NCBI RefSeq assembly: GCF_025149915.1
Contig: NZ_CP102278.1
Span: forward strand, 2,401,501 to 2,465,500
DNA length: 64,000 bases
Source of the DNA: Coprococcus eutactus
GTDB taxonomy: Bacteria; Bacillota; Clostridia; Lachnospirales; Lachnospiraceae
Direction of reading: 5' to 3'
Shown here: one piece after another, positions 38,689 through 47,227 of the stretch
How positions within the stretch are numbered: the first letter of the stretch is position 1
Layout of the letters: the number at the start of each line of letters is the position of its first letter
Notes under the pieces: model-generated
The model's input: the letters and a program-made list of their open reading frames with translations, nothing else
The model's database searches: none
What the model was told of the DNA's origin: nothing
Position numbers and translations under genes: made by a program

Positions 38689-39150
38689 GAGTTTTCCTTT
38701 CTCTGAAGTCAGCGCGGTGGTCGCGAAATTTCACTTATTGCAACATACCTAGGCCAGAGCCATACAAACTTTGACTTATTTCCACGCAGACAAAGCATTC
38801 ATAATTATCCTACTATTTCTATAGGATATCCACGATCATTCTAACACAGCCATATGGTAAAAACAATATTTCGGGAACTTTACATCATAACTCATGCGGC
38901 GATTTTATATAGTTTTATCCATGCCGGATGATAAACTACGTTTTAATAATCCACTCTGTAAATCTTTATAAAGCTTTCATTAAATATCATCCTTTTCCCT
39001 TGAAATTCCCTTTCCACTCATGTATTCTCAGCAAAAAATACGTGAAAAGTATCTCCCGCGGGAACTACATACGCAAGCAATCATCTGGCCAGATGAACTA
39101 TTTACTGCATTGTTATTTATGAATTTATGGGGTAAAATGGAGGTACTTAT
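38689..39150. other. Divergent spacer azlC / PD-(D/E)XK-like gene
   Basis: About 460 bp that must hold promoters in both directions. It is AT-rich around 38810-39000. No tRNA, repeat or riboswitch was recognised. A GGAGG ribosome site at about 39139 serves the TTG start of the next gene. Confidence 0.4.
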
Positions 39151-40206
39151 TTGAGATATAACAACAAACAAAACGATAAACTTAACATCAGCAACGGTGA
39201 TACGACTCAGACGACTGAGATCGGTGTTGCAACTAGCGCTGCCAGCTCTGACGATACCACCGGCCGCATCCAGTGGCACACAGGATTTGTCCATGCCATG
39301 AGGCTGTATCTGAAGGATTACGAGGACGACATTGAATTCAACGAAGAATTTCAGCTCACCAGAAAACCGCTGAGCATAGACTTGACCGTAGTCAAGAAAC
39401 CTGACGATCTGGTCATCGACAATAACATTGGCAGATTCTTCAGGAAACACAATATTCTTGAATACAAGTCGCCAAAAGATGAACTGAATCTTGAGACGTT
39501 CTATAAAGTACAGGCTTATGCACTGCTATATATGATCTCTCCCGCCAACTGCGATGCATACGGTGCACCTGTCTGCGAGAATGATATGACTATATCCATC
39601 GTGCGCGCCGCATACCCGAGGGAGCTTATGAAAGAGCTAAAAGAACTTGGATATACCATCCGCGAAAATATCAGGAACATCTACCATGTAGACGGCGCTC
39701 AGTTTCCAATACAGATCGTCATTACCAAGCCATCGTCAGATGCTGAAAGCTCTGGCAAAGATGAGAAAGACATAATCTGGCTGAACGCGCTCACTACTGA
39801 TATTTCAAAGGACACTTACAATGATTTTTTGAACAATGTCAACGAGTTAGACAGCAGACACAGCATGTTTGCAGAGACAATATTTGCCATTGTATCCGAT
39901 GTAAACGAAGAAAAAATTGAGACATGGAAGGAGGCACATTCTATGATGAACGATGCGATGAAAAGAATTATGGCTAAGGAACTTAAGGAAAGCAAGGATG
40001 AGGGACGTTCCGAGGGACTGGCTAAAGGACGTTCCGAAGGACTAGCTGAAGGACGTTCCGAGGGTCAAGATCTGCTGACTGAAGCTATGCTTACTGCGCA
40101 GAAAGAGAACATCTCCGACCCAGCAAAACTTGAGGAGCTTGGCTACGACAAGAATACCTCCGTATGTACTATAACGGCGCTTAAGAAGCTGGGGATTATC
40201 TCATAG
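39151..40206 (+). CDS. Rpn/PD-(D/E)XK-type nuclease-like protein with C-terminal repeat
   Basis: The segment LSIDLTVVKK followed by HNILEYKSPKDELNLETFYKVQAYALLY has the D...ExK order of PD-(D/E)XK enzymes and resembles Rpn-type recombination-promoting nucleases common in Lachnospiraceae. The C-terminal third has three copies of an eight-residue unit GRSEGLA(K/E), encoded by 24-bp tandem repeats at about 40009-40068. The start codon is TTG with GGAGG 7 nt upstream, which decides the start. It overlaps the convergent MATE gene by 11 bp. Activity is not established. Confidence 0.65.
   Translation: MRYNNKQNDKLNISNGDTTQTTEIGVATSAASSDDTTGRIQWHTGFVHAMRLYLKDYEDDIEFNEEFQLTRKPLSIDLTVVKKPDDLVIDNNIGRFFRKHNILEYKSPKDELNLETFYKVQAYALLYMISPANCDAYGAPVCENDMTISIVRAAYPRELMKELKELGYTIRENIRNIYHVDGAQFPIQIVITKPSSDAESSGKDEKDIIWLNALTTDISKDTYNDFLNNVNELDSRHSMFAETIFAIVSDVNEEKIETWKEAHSMMNDAMKRIMAKELKESKDEGRSEGLAKGRSEGLAEGRSEGQDLLTEAMLTAQKENISDPAKLEELGYDKNTSVCTITALKKLGIIS
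40009..40073 (+). repeat. 24-bp in-frame tandem repeats
   Basis: GGACGTTCCGA(G/A)GGACT(G/A)GCT is present twice in full and once in part, each copy coding GRSEGLA plus one residue. Copies differ only at silent or Lys/Glu positions, so copy number may vary between strains. Confidence 0.85.
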
Positions 40207-41527
40207 CCCCTCTGTATATAAACGCCGCACACGCCGCCGTTATAAGCTCTGCTACCCAGAACGCATTCCACACACCAGCAGGTCCGAAACCACAAAGTTT
40301 TGATAGTATCCATGCAGCCGGGATTATGACAACCACATATCTGAGCAGGGATATGAGCAGGGATGGAGTTCCCTTTCCCAATCCCTCAAGTGCCCCCGAT
40401 GCAGTTACCGACACAGCCGACACTACAAATCCGGCACATATGATGCGCAGTGCTGTTCCACCTGCATTTATTGTAGACATATTCTCTGTGAACATACCTA
40501 TAAGCCTCTCTGGGATGAGCAGGCACACAACTGTTCCAGCCAGCATGATTCCAACATTTAATGCAAGCGTTATGGTGAATATCTTCTTCACTCTTGCATG
40601 CTCTCCGGCACCATAGTTATATCCTATGATAGGGCGCATTCCCTGAATGATTCCATTTGCCGGCATATACAGGAAGGTCTGAAGCTTGTAGTACACGCCC
40701 AGGATCATGACATAAGTTGCCGAATACATGCTGAGTATGGCGTTGAGTGCGCTTGTGAGCAGAGACGGCAGTGCCATATTGAGTATAGCAGGTATGCCTA
40801 TGGCATACAGCTTCTTCACCATCAGACCGCCCTCATGCAAATGCTTTATGCCGAACTTCACATTTATCGGTCTTCCAAAGTACACAATAAAATAAATGAT
40901 CAGTGTAAACACCTGTCCCAGGCCAGTTGCCAGTGCAGCGCCTTCTATACCCATTTCTGGGAATGGTCCCACACCAAATATCAGCATCGGATCAAGCACT
41001 ATATTCACAATGCAGCCGCCCATCAGTCCAACCATTGTAACTATCATGCGTCCAACCGACTGGAACACCTTCTCAAATGCAAGATCAACCGAAATAATTA
41101 TAGAAAATCCAAATACTATGTCTGCATAACGACAGCCAAGGTCAAGGACGTCTCCACTTGCCTTGAAGGCTCTGAGAAACGATGGAATGATGGCAATACA
41201 CACGACTGTCATCACTATCCCCTGCATAACAGCAAGAAACATCCCCCAACTAGCTGCACGATCTGCCCACTCATTGTCCTTGGCTCCAAGATATATGGCT
41301 ATCACCGCGTTTATTCCAACACCAAATCCGATCGCCACAGCATTTACAAAATTCTGCAGTGGAAATACATACGAAAGTGCTGTCATCGCATCCTCACTTA
41401 TCTTCGCCACAAAAAAACTGTCAACTATATTGTACAAAGCATTCACCATCATCGATATAACCATAGGCAGTGCCATGGACATCAAAAGTGGGAACACCGG
41501 CTTTTCTTTCATAAAATTCTCGTTCAT
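40196..41527 (-). CDS. MATE-family multidrug efflux transporter
   Basis: Twelve membrane helices in two homologous halves are visible; the first starts PVFPLLMSMALPMVISMMVNALYNIVDSFFVAKIS and the second begins near AIGIPAILNMALPSLL. This matches NorM/DinF-like MATE exporters that expel cationic compounds using sodium or proton gradients. I use ATG 41527, which has GGAGG 5 nt upstream; that ribosome site is part of a half-copy of the REP-like repeat (GGGGACGGAGG). An earlier in-frame ATG has no such site. Confidence 0.9.
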   Translation of the reverse strand: MNENFMKEKPVFPLLMSMALPMVISMMVNALYNIVDSFFVAKISEDAMTALSYVFPLQNFVNAVAIGFGVGINAVIAIYLGAKDNEWADRAASWGMFLAVMQGIVMTVVCIAIIPSFLRAFKASGDVLDLGCRYADIVFGFSIIISVDLAFEKVFQSVGRMIVTMVGLMGGCIVNIVLDPMLIFGVGPFPEMGIEGAALATGLGQVFTLIIYFIVYFGRPINVKFGIKHLHEGGLMVKKLYAIGIPAILNMALPSLLTSALNAILSMYSATYVMILGVYYKLQTFLYMPANGIIQGMRPIIGYNYGAGEHARVKKIFTITLALNVGIMLAGTVVCLLIPERLIGMFTENMSTINAGGTALRIICAGFVVSAVSVTASGALEGLGKGTPSLLISLLRYVVVIIPAAWILSKLCGFGPAGVWNAFWVAELITAACAAFIYRGAMR

Positions 41528-41558
41528 AAAACCTCCGTCCCCGGATGGCATAAATAAA

Positions 41559-41584
41559 GCCCCACAACCTTACGGTTGTGGGGC
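41559..41584 (-). terminator. Terminator of the GGDEF gene
   Basis: GCCCCACAACC and GGTTGTGGGGC form a perfect 11-bp stem with a 4-nt loop, followed leftward by a TTTATTT tail on the minus strand. Confidence 0.85.
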
Positions 41585-41655
41585 GAAAAGATGACCTGAT
41601 CCGGAAAAATCCACCAACTTGTTTTCGTTTAGATTATTATGTGCAATTATATACT

Positions 41656-43320
41656 TCAACCAGCATATATGTCAAGATCCTGCACGACCACAAAGTAACC
41701 TCTGTCACCGTCCTCGTCCACCGGGACAGCATGTATAAGACTTGCACCCCCATGGTTGTTTGCACAGCTGACTGACAAAACCCTTCTGCGAATGTTCTCT
41801 GTCTGATATCCCATATTGCCGCCTGTGTAACTCTCCATGCGCTCACGGCTGAGAAAATCTCTGACTATTTTTCTTGACCGATCCGACTCAAACCGGTTAC
41901 TTATCAATCCAATTACTTCATCATAGTTATTCGCACAAGATACAGCATTGTTCAGCTCAGAATCGCCTTTTATAACACGGTATTTATTGTTCTCATAATT
42001 AACATATATAATATCAGTATACATATATGAGATCCTTGCCTCTACCCTGGATTGAGCCTTTTTTATATCAGTCTCTATCTTGTCAAGTACGGTCACTCTG
42101 TCCGTACCATCCCTGCTGATGCTGTGGATCACGCTGGCATTCTTGCCCTTCTTCTTTGCTTCATATAGCGCAGTGTCCGCGACATTCATACACTCTTCTG
42201 TGCTGAACCCTGAACCATTGATCTGACATATACCAGCACTGCAATGGACATTCTGCCCTTTCTCCATTGCCTTGCGCTGAAGTTTTCTGGCAAATCTTAT
42301 CACCTTTGACTCCAGAACAGATATATCTGATAAGCCCTTGTGAAGCACAATATACTCGTCTCCACCATACCTGCAGGCAACGTCCTCTTCATAGCAGTCA
42401 CTCCGGAGAAACTTTGCCACCTTCTCAATCCAGTAATCACCAACTGCGTGACCATATGTATCATTTACACTCTTGAAATCATCTATATCCACAAATACAA
42501 GAGAAGCACTGTCTTCGTCAGTCATGTTATCTATATACTCTCTTATCCTCTGCATTCCGGCTGTCTTGTTGTACATGCCGGTCAGGAGATCATGCTCAGC
42601 CTCGTACTTTGTACGCTCAACCTCCTGTCTGGATCTCGCAAGTGATCTGTCCATCTCGACCATATCAACTGCAAACATGATCTGTGTAGAAGCAACCACA
42701 GATATTGTCTGGAATGAAATCCCATAATAGAATATGACAACAACCGTGGATATACATGGCAGGATAAAATACAAAACACTTGACCAGAAAACTCTTTTTT
42801 CCAGTCTTTTTTTATACTGCAAAAGTATCGAAAAGCTTAGAACAAGTCCTGCTACTGCTATAAGCTGCGACAACAGATAACCGCTGCTCCTGTGATAGAA
42901 GTTATTGCCATCTATATAATAGAACAACTTGTCACTGAACTGGGATATAATGAGCAGGACTATCCCAGCAGCACTCAGAACTACCACGCCCCTTGCTCTC
43001 GCTGGCATCTTAATCTCTCCTCTGTTGAGAATGACAAGAAGATAAAACGTAAACAAAGTCATATATAAATAGTTGACAAAGAACACGCCAAAATTGCTTA
43101 TCTTCAGCATGTAATAGGCTGTCTGCCCTGATCTTCCCTGATAATACCATGACAACATATCTGCAACCAGCAGGATGATACATGCAGCCTCCATGCATAG
43201 GCTCACATTCTTTTTATCTCTATTATTATTCTTCTGAAGGAATATAACCGCAAATGCAAACAGACAGATTAATATTCCCCACATTTCAAATGCTATATTA
43301 AATACAGCAGTCCTATCCAC
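41656..43320 (-). CDS. Membrane-bound diguanylate cyclase with an extra C-terminal domain
   Basis: The N-terminal 220 residues have about seven membrane helices. A short helical linker leads to a GGDEF domain (about 243-400) with LVFVDIDDFKSVNDTYGH and an intact active site RYGGDEY (317-323), so it should make cyclic di-GMP. The inhibitory RxxD before the site is YEED, so product feedback is probably lost. A further 150 residues follow (405-554), with alternating strands and helices (ISYMYTDIIYVNYENNKYRVIKGD, then LIHAVPVDEDGDRGYFVVVQDLD), perhaps a PAS-like sensor; GGDEF proteins usually end near 400. No EAL partner is nearby. Confidence 0.85.
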   Translation of the reverse strand: MDRTAVFNIAFEMWGILICLFAFAVIFLQKNNNRDKKNVSLCMEAACIILLVADMLSWYYQGRSGQTAYYMLKISNFGVFFVNYLYMTLFTFYLLVILNRGEIKMPARARGVVVLSAAGIVLLIISQFSDKLFYYIDGNNFYHRSSGYLLSQLIAVAGLVLSFSILLQYKKRLEKRVFWSSVLYFILPCISTVVVIFYYGISFQTISVVASTQIMFAVDMVEMDRSLARSRQEVERTKYEAEHDLLTGMYNKTAGMQRIREYIDNMTDEDSASLVFVDIDDFKSVNDTYGHAVGDYWIEKVAKFLRSDCYEEDVACRYGGDEYIVLHKGLSDISVLESKVIRFARKLQRKAMEKGQNVHCSAGICQINGSGFSTEECMNVADTALYEAKKKGKNASVIHSISRDGTDRVTVLDKIETDIKKAQSRVEARISYMYTDIIYVNYENNKYRVIKGDSELNNAVSCANNYDEVIGLISNRFESDRSRKIVRDFLSRERMESYTGGNMGYQTENIRRRVLSVSCANNHGGASLIHAVPVDEDGDRGYFVVVQDLDIYAG

Positions 43321-43445
43321 TAACTATGCGCCCCCTTAAACTTCCTGGCGATTTATTGTAGTAATTGTACAATTTGATTTGTGCAACATTTTCTCAAATT
43401 TATAAGTTTATATGAGAACCATTCTATATATCATACCTTGATTTG

Positions 43446-44321
43446 TCAATTACTAGATAACACATATTTATGGAATTTTGTCGCCACAGGGGACATATAT
43501 GTCCGGCTATCATGAACAACATAGTAAAGCCTGTCAACCGGCTGATGTTTTATACTAAGAACCTTCACATCAAGCCTTTTGAGCATATCCATGTAAGGGA
43601 CTACCGCTATTCCAAACCCTGTTGCCACAAGTCCGGCTATGACCTCATCCTCCTCCGTTTCGCATGCTATCTCAGGAGCTTTGCCAAGTCCTTCAAACAT
43701 CTCATCCACCAGACTTCTCATTCCAGATCCCTTCGAAAAATATACATGTTTATATCTAAGTGTATCACCGAGTGTCACCGAATCTCTGTCTGCCAAAGGA
43801 TGTCCTGACGGTGCTATGACAACAAGATCCTGTCTGCCAACTGGAATGGCGGAAAATCCCATCGTCTCAGGCGGTCTCGAACAGAAAACCATATCATATT
43901 TTCTAGCCGCAAGATCATCAAGCAATTGCCCTGTGGTCCCTGTATGAAATGTAAACGACACATTTCTGTTTTCAGCTTTCTTCAGGTACTCTGCTGCCAG
44001 ACGCGGTACAAATTCCATTCCAAGAGGTCTTATGAGGCCAAGCCGTATCACGCCATCCCCGGCAGCCTCTTTTTGTATGGACTCTACCCCCGCGTCAAGC
44101 GTGCCAAGCGAACGCTCTGCACATGCAAGGAATTCTCTGCCAAATGCAGTGAGCTCCGTATTGCGCCCATTCTTTTCAAAAAGCATTACCCCAAGTTCTT
44201 CCTCAAGCTGGGATATTGCGTGACTGAGGCTTGGCTGCGTTATATTCAGATTTCTGGCCGCATTTGTGTAATGCTGAACATGGGCCAGTTCAACAAAATA
44301 TCTAATATATGACAGGTTCAC
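43446..44321 (-). CDS. LysR-family transcriptional regulator
   Basis: The helix-turn-helix opens with LSYIRYFVELAHVQHYTNAARNLNITQPSLSHAISQLEEELGVMLFEKNGR, a clear LysR signature. The rest is a periplasmic-binding-like effector domain. Start is GTG 44321 after GGGGGAGG. It is divergent from the YczE-type membrane gene, with a TATAGA-N5-TCTATT inverted repeat between them, so it probably regulates that gene and itself. The inducer is unknown. Confidence 0.9.
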   Translation of the reverse strand: MNLSYIRYFVELAHVQHYTNAARNLNITQPSLSHAISQLEEELGVMLFEKNGRNTELTAFGREFLACAERSLGTLDAGVESIQKEAAGDGVIRLGLIRPLGMEFVPRLAAEYLKKAENRNVSFTFHTGTTGQLLDDLAARKYDMVFCSRPPETMGFSAIPVGRQDLVVIAPSGHPLADRDSVTLGDTLRYKHVYFSKGSGMRSLVDEMFEGLGKAPEIACETEEDEVIAGLVATGFGIAVVPYMDMLKRLDVKVLSIKHQPVDRLYYVVHDSRTYMSPVATKFHKYVLSSN

Positions 44322-44389
44322 TTATACCTCCCCCTTTTCACTATTTATATATAATCCTATTCATATTTTAATACAATCCGAATATTTTT

Positions 44390-44406
44390 TATAGACAAAA
44401 TCTATT
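44390..44406. promoter_or_regulatory. Candidate LysR-type operator
   Basis: ATAGA (44391-44395) and TCTAT (44401-44405) flank CAAAA, matching the T-N11-A inverted-repeat form of LysR boxes. It lies in the 257-bp divergent region. Confidence 0.5.
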
Positions 44407-44578
44407 AAACCATAAAAACTATTTATTTGTTATGTGGTGTTGTCGGTGCTACAATCAAAAACCGCAGGGATATACATATATGAAGACTTAGACAAGTAAA
44501 ACTCCCCTGATGCCGGGAAAATCAAAGGCTATGTTATAAAACACATTATATAAAGAAAGAAATGAGGAAAAGCAGAAA

Positions 44579-45292
44579 ATGGATACTCAATCAGGAAATG
44601 CACATCTGCATAACATGTGGGGCGAGATTGCCCTGATAACAGCAGTCACCATCAACAGTTTCGGAGTGGTTCTCATGCTCTATTCTGCAGCAGGAATATC
44701 GGCAATATCCAGCGTGCCATATGCATTCTCGCTGGTTCTTCCAAGACTGACTCTCGGAACCTGGACATACATATTTCAGGGCGTACTTATTCTCACCCTC
44801 ATGATCATGAGAAAGAAATTCGTTCCCCAATATCTGTGCAGCTTCATAGTTGGTTTCGTATTTGGCAAGATGCTGGATATCCATGAGATGTGGATCGGGG
44901 CTTTGCCAACTGCCCTCCCATGGAGAATCCTTTACTTTGTGATAAGTTACATTTTGATATGTATCGGAATCGCACTGTCCAACAGATGTGGACTTCCGAT
45001 CATCCCGACAGACCTTTTCCCAAGAGAGCTGTCTGAGATTATATCGGCAAAATATTCCAAGGTTAAGATTTCGTTTGATGTGATCTGCCTTGCAACTACA
45101 GCTGCCATGACAGGTTTTATCCTCGGTCATATCTACGGTCTGGGAATCGGCACAGTTCTTGCTGCATTCACCATGGGCAAGGGAATCGCCATAGTTGGAA
45201 ACGCCATGGACAAGCATGTTACAATAGCTCCATACATAACAGCGCACATAAAGCGCCACGGCAGCCACAAAGCCCAGTACGCAGGACACTAA
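44579..45292 (+). CDS. YczE/YitT-like integral membrane protein (DUF6198 type)
   Basis: Five or six membrane helices are visible, with the conserved ISAISSVPYAFSLVLPRLTLGTWTYIFQG near residues 40-68 and CGLPIIPTDLFPRELSEI around 140-158. This matches the YczE/YyaS/YitT membrane family, whose transport or sensing role is not settled. It is divergent from a LysR regulator, which suggests inducible expression. A purine-rich site precedes the ATG. The frame on the opposite strand over the same DNA is a shadow. Confidence 0.75.
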   Translation: MDTQSGNAHLHNMWGEIALITAVTINSFGVVLMLYSAAGISAISSVPYAFSLVLPRLTLGTWTYIFQGVLILTLMIMRKKFVPQYLCSFIVGFVFGKMLDIHEMWIGALPTALPWRILYFVISYILICIGIALSNRCGLPIIPTDLFPRELSEIISAKYSKVKISFDVICLATTAAMTGFILGHIYGLGIGTVLAAFTMGKGIAIVGNAMDKHVTIAPYITAHIKRHGSHKAQYAGH

Positions 45293-45307
45293 GAACAAAT
45301 TCAACAC

Positions 45308-45369
45308 AAAAAAGAACCGCCTGAGAGAATCACATTCAAATTACAGATTTTCTCAAGCGGCTCTTTTTA
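45308..45369 (+). terminator. Terminator after the YczE-type gene
   Basis: AAAAAGAACCGCCTGAGAG and CTCAAGCGGCTCTTTTT pair with a few wobble or mismatch positions, with a T-run at the end. The loop is about 20 nt. Confidence 0.75.
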
Positions 45370-45383
45370 TATCCCCACGACCA

Positions 45384-45574
45384 GGCACGTAGATAAAAAA
45401 TAACCATATATATGCCAGTCGGTAGTGACGGCAACCGAGCTTCAACGCTTCTTGCCGCATCGGAGATCCGCAACGTCCTTATCGCGGTCGGAGATGCGTG
45501 CAGATAGAAGCAAGTTGAAGCGACAGTTGCCAAACGTGACTGCATATATATGGTTATTTCTTTATCTGTGTGCC
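45384..45574. repeat. Approximately 190-bp imperfect hairpin element (MITE-like or RNA)
   Basis: The outer arms GGCAC-GT-AGATAAA and TTTATCT-GT-GTGCC continue into AAATAACCATATATATGC and its complement, then through GGCAAC/GTTGCC, GCTTCAAC/GTTGAAGC and GCATC/GATGC to a short centre. The element fills the space between two convergent genes. It has no coding capacity. It could be a miniature inverted-repeat transposable element or a long RNA stem; no target duplication is obvious. Confidence 0.7.
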
Positions 45575-45583
45575 GTCCGTCGC

Positions 45584-46015
45584 CTACGCATTTGCCAGCT
45601 GACGTCCAAGCTCCTTACACTCCTCAAGGCCTTCTGCGTCAGGTGTCTCATGGCACATAAGTCCGGCTCCACCTACGAGTTCTGCGCCTGCTGACTGCAT
45701 TCTCGCCTCCCAGTCGCGCATCCACTCGCCATCTCCCCATCCATATGAACCGAAGAGCGCAATCTTCTTGCCTGAAGCAAATCCCTCTACCTCAGCAACG
45801 AAAGGCTCCATCTCAGCCTCCTCAAGAACCTCAGCTCCCATAGCCGGGCATCCAAGTGCAAACACCGGCTCATCCTTGAGTGCATCCGGAGTGATGCTGC
45901 TTACGAATACTACCTCTGCTTCCTTTCCGGCCTCTCTCACGCCGTCTGCGATAGCCTCTGCCATCATCTGTGTATTTCCGCCCTGTGTCCAGAATACGAT
46001 ATTAATTTTGCTCAT
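45584..46015 (-). CDS. Flavodoxin (short-chain)
   Basis: The 143-aa protein is closely like clostridial short-chain flavodoxins: an FMN phosphate loop near the N-terminus (WTQGGNTQMM), ALGCPAMGAEVLEE, and the isoalloxazine-contact stretch KKIALFGSYGWGDGEWMRDWEARM. It carries low-potential electrons in the cytosol in place of ferredoxin. The loop reads TQGGNT where TGTGNT or SGTGNT is usual. It lies 88 bp downstream of a DUF3793 gene on the same strand, a pairing that recurs in clostridia and suggests linked regulation. Confidence 0.95.
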   Translation of the reverse strand: MSKINIVFWTQGGNTQMMAEAIADGVREAGKEAEVVFVSSITPDALKDEPVFALGCPAMGAEVLEEAEMEPFVAEVEGFASGKKIALFGSYGWGDGEWMRDWEARMQSAGAELVGGAGLMCHETPDAEGLEECKELGRQLANA

Positions 46016-46103
46016 AATAATCCTCCTTATGAAATTATATGTTATAGAGATTTACCCTATACATCCCTGTAAACTGTGTTTAACTGCATCTTTCCATATA
46101 CTT

Positions 46104-46778
46104 CTACGCCGCGTTTCTGCTCGCCGTGTACATCCACATGATATCTCTCATATGCAGTCCATTTGAAAGAAATTGGATAAGTCTCTCTTCCGCACATTCA
46201 AATATATGAAATGTTCTCCGCTTTGATTCAGCATCCTCATATACCTTCCAATAACCGGAGCAAAGTGCATTTCTTCCGTTCTGCAAAATAAATCCCTCCA
46301 CATCCTCTGGCGGATATCCCAGCAGCAAGCCCATCTCGTGTGGGAACCACTCCTTGCCAAGAGCTCCATCGCCACAAGCCTGATCTTCCTGTGCCGGTTG
46401 TTTTGAGGTGAATCTTCCTCTGCTCTTTAAGTACTGCTGATATTTTCCGCGAAACTCAGCGAGAATCTCAGAAAGCTCCATGTCCTCATATCCCAGCTCA
46501 GACATAAGTCTTTGCACATCATCCCTCTGGACAAATACCCTGAGCTTTGCCGCATTGTAGATAAATACATTTACCCTGCCACAGGTTGCTCCCAGTGTGT
46601 ACATACATATATCACTGTCCTTCAGTATCTCCACCATCTGACGATATCCGCTGAGTTCTATGTTCAGAAGATTTGACACCTTGACGCCCGTTATCACTGG
46701 TGCGCACTGAAGTGCCATCTGAAGTTCCACATCACCGAGCTCCATGCCCTTCATGATCTCCCATGTATTTTCACTCAT
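46104..46778 (-). CDS. DUF3793 family protein
   Basis: The family is recognised from LQCAPVITGVKVSNLLNI near the start, GRVNVFIYNAAKL in the middle, and FPHEMGLLLGYPPEDVEGFILQNGRNALCSGYWKVYED near the end. Function is not known. Genes for DUF3793 proteins often accompany flavodoxin genes and iron- or redox-responsive loci, and here flavodoxin follows directly. At 224 aa it is full length. A GGAGG-type site lies before the ATG. Confidence 0.8.
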   Translation of the reverse strand: MSENTWEIMKGMELGDVELQMALQCAPVITGVKVSNLLNIELSGYRQMVEILKDSDICMYTLGATCGRVNVFIYNAAKLRVFVQRDDVQRLMSELGYEDMELSEILAEFRGKYQQYLKSRGRFTSKQPAQEDQACGDGALGKEWFPHEMGLLLGYPPEDVEGFILQNGRNALCSGYWKVYEDAESKRRTFHIFECAEERLIQFLSNGLHMRDIMWMYTASRNAA

Positions 46779-46929
46779 ACAAAACCTCCTTGTGACAAAT
46801 AGGTGTTTGAGAATAACAAGGAAATGCTATACAAACCCACATTTTAAATAATGATTTAAAGCATTTTTATGTTTGGTCAGTCTCGTCTAACTCTAGTGAA
46901 AATACTACAGGATTCCTCCCCGAACGTCA

Positions 46930-46966
46930 ATAACCCGGAGTGAGACATTTTCTCACTCCGGGTTAT
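46930..46966. terminator. Perfect 16-bp hairpin ending the GntR-ABC operon
   Basis: ATAACCCGGAGTGAGA pairs with TCTCACTCCGGGTTAT around a 5-nt loop. The T-run is weak, but the position just after the small membrane gene fits a terminator. Confidence 0.7.
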
Positions 46967-46988
46967 CTTGTTGATTAAAAATATACAT

Positions 46989-47177
46989 TTATAAATTCTG
47001 CTTTATCATCGTCCTGCGCGGCTCTTTATTTCCGCCTGTTACCATATTGAGCAGCCGCCACACACCATATGCACAGATCCCACACACAGCCACAGGTACA
47101 AGGAGCACTACTATGACTCCTGTGCAGACTCCTGTAACCAGGTATCTAAAATATTTCATCACATCACCATTCCTCAT
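46989..47177 (-). CDS. Small single-pass membrane protein of the GntR-ABC operon
   Basis: A peptide of about 62 residues with one strongly hydrophobic segment (YLVTGVCTGVIVVLLVPVAVCGICAYGVW) and a basic tail. AGGAG lies 8 nt before ATG 47177. It follows the ABC permease gene by about 50 bp on the same strand and precedes the operon's hairpin. No family recognised; it may be an accessory subunit of the transporter. It could also be a chance frame, though the ribosome site and hydrophobic core favour a real gene. Confidence 0.5.
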   Translation of the reverse strand: MRNGDVMKYFRYLVTGVCTGVIVVLLVPVAVCGICAYGVWRLLNMVTGGNKEPRRTMIKQNL

Positions 47178-47227
47178 CCTCATATCTCCTGTCGTTTCAC
47201 GCGCGCATTCATATTACAGCATATCGC

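Noticed and set aside
40598..41557. 319-codon plus-strand frame opposite the MATE gene
   Set aside because: It is an antisense shadow of membrane-helix codons, with a composition rich in His and Tyr and no recognisable domain.
44591..45307. 238-codon minus-strand frame opposite the YczE-type gene
   Set aside because: It is the reverse of a recognised membrane protein gene and lacks a start signal.
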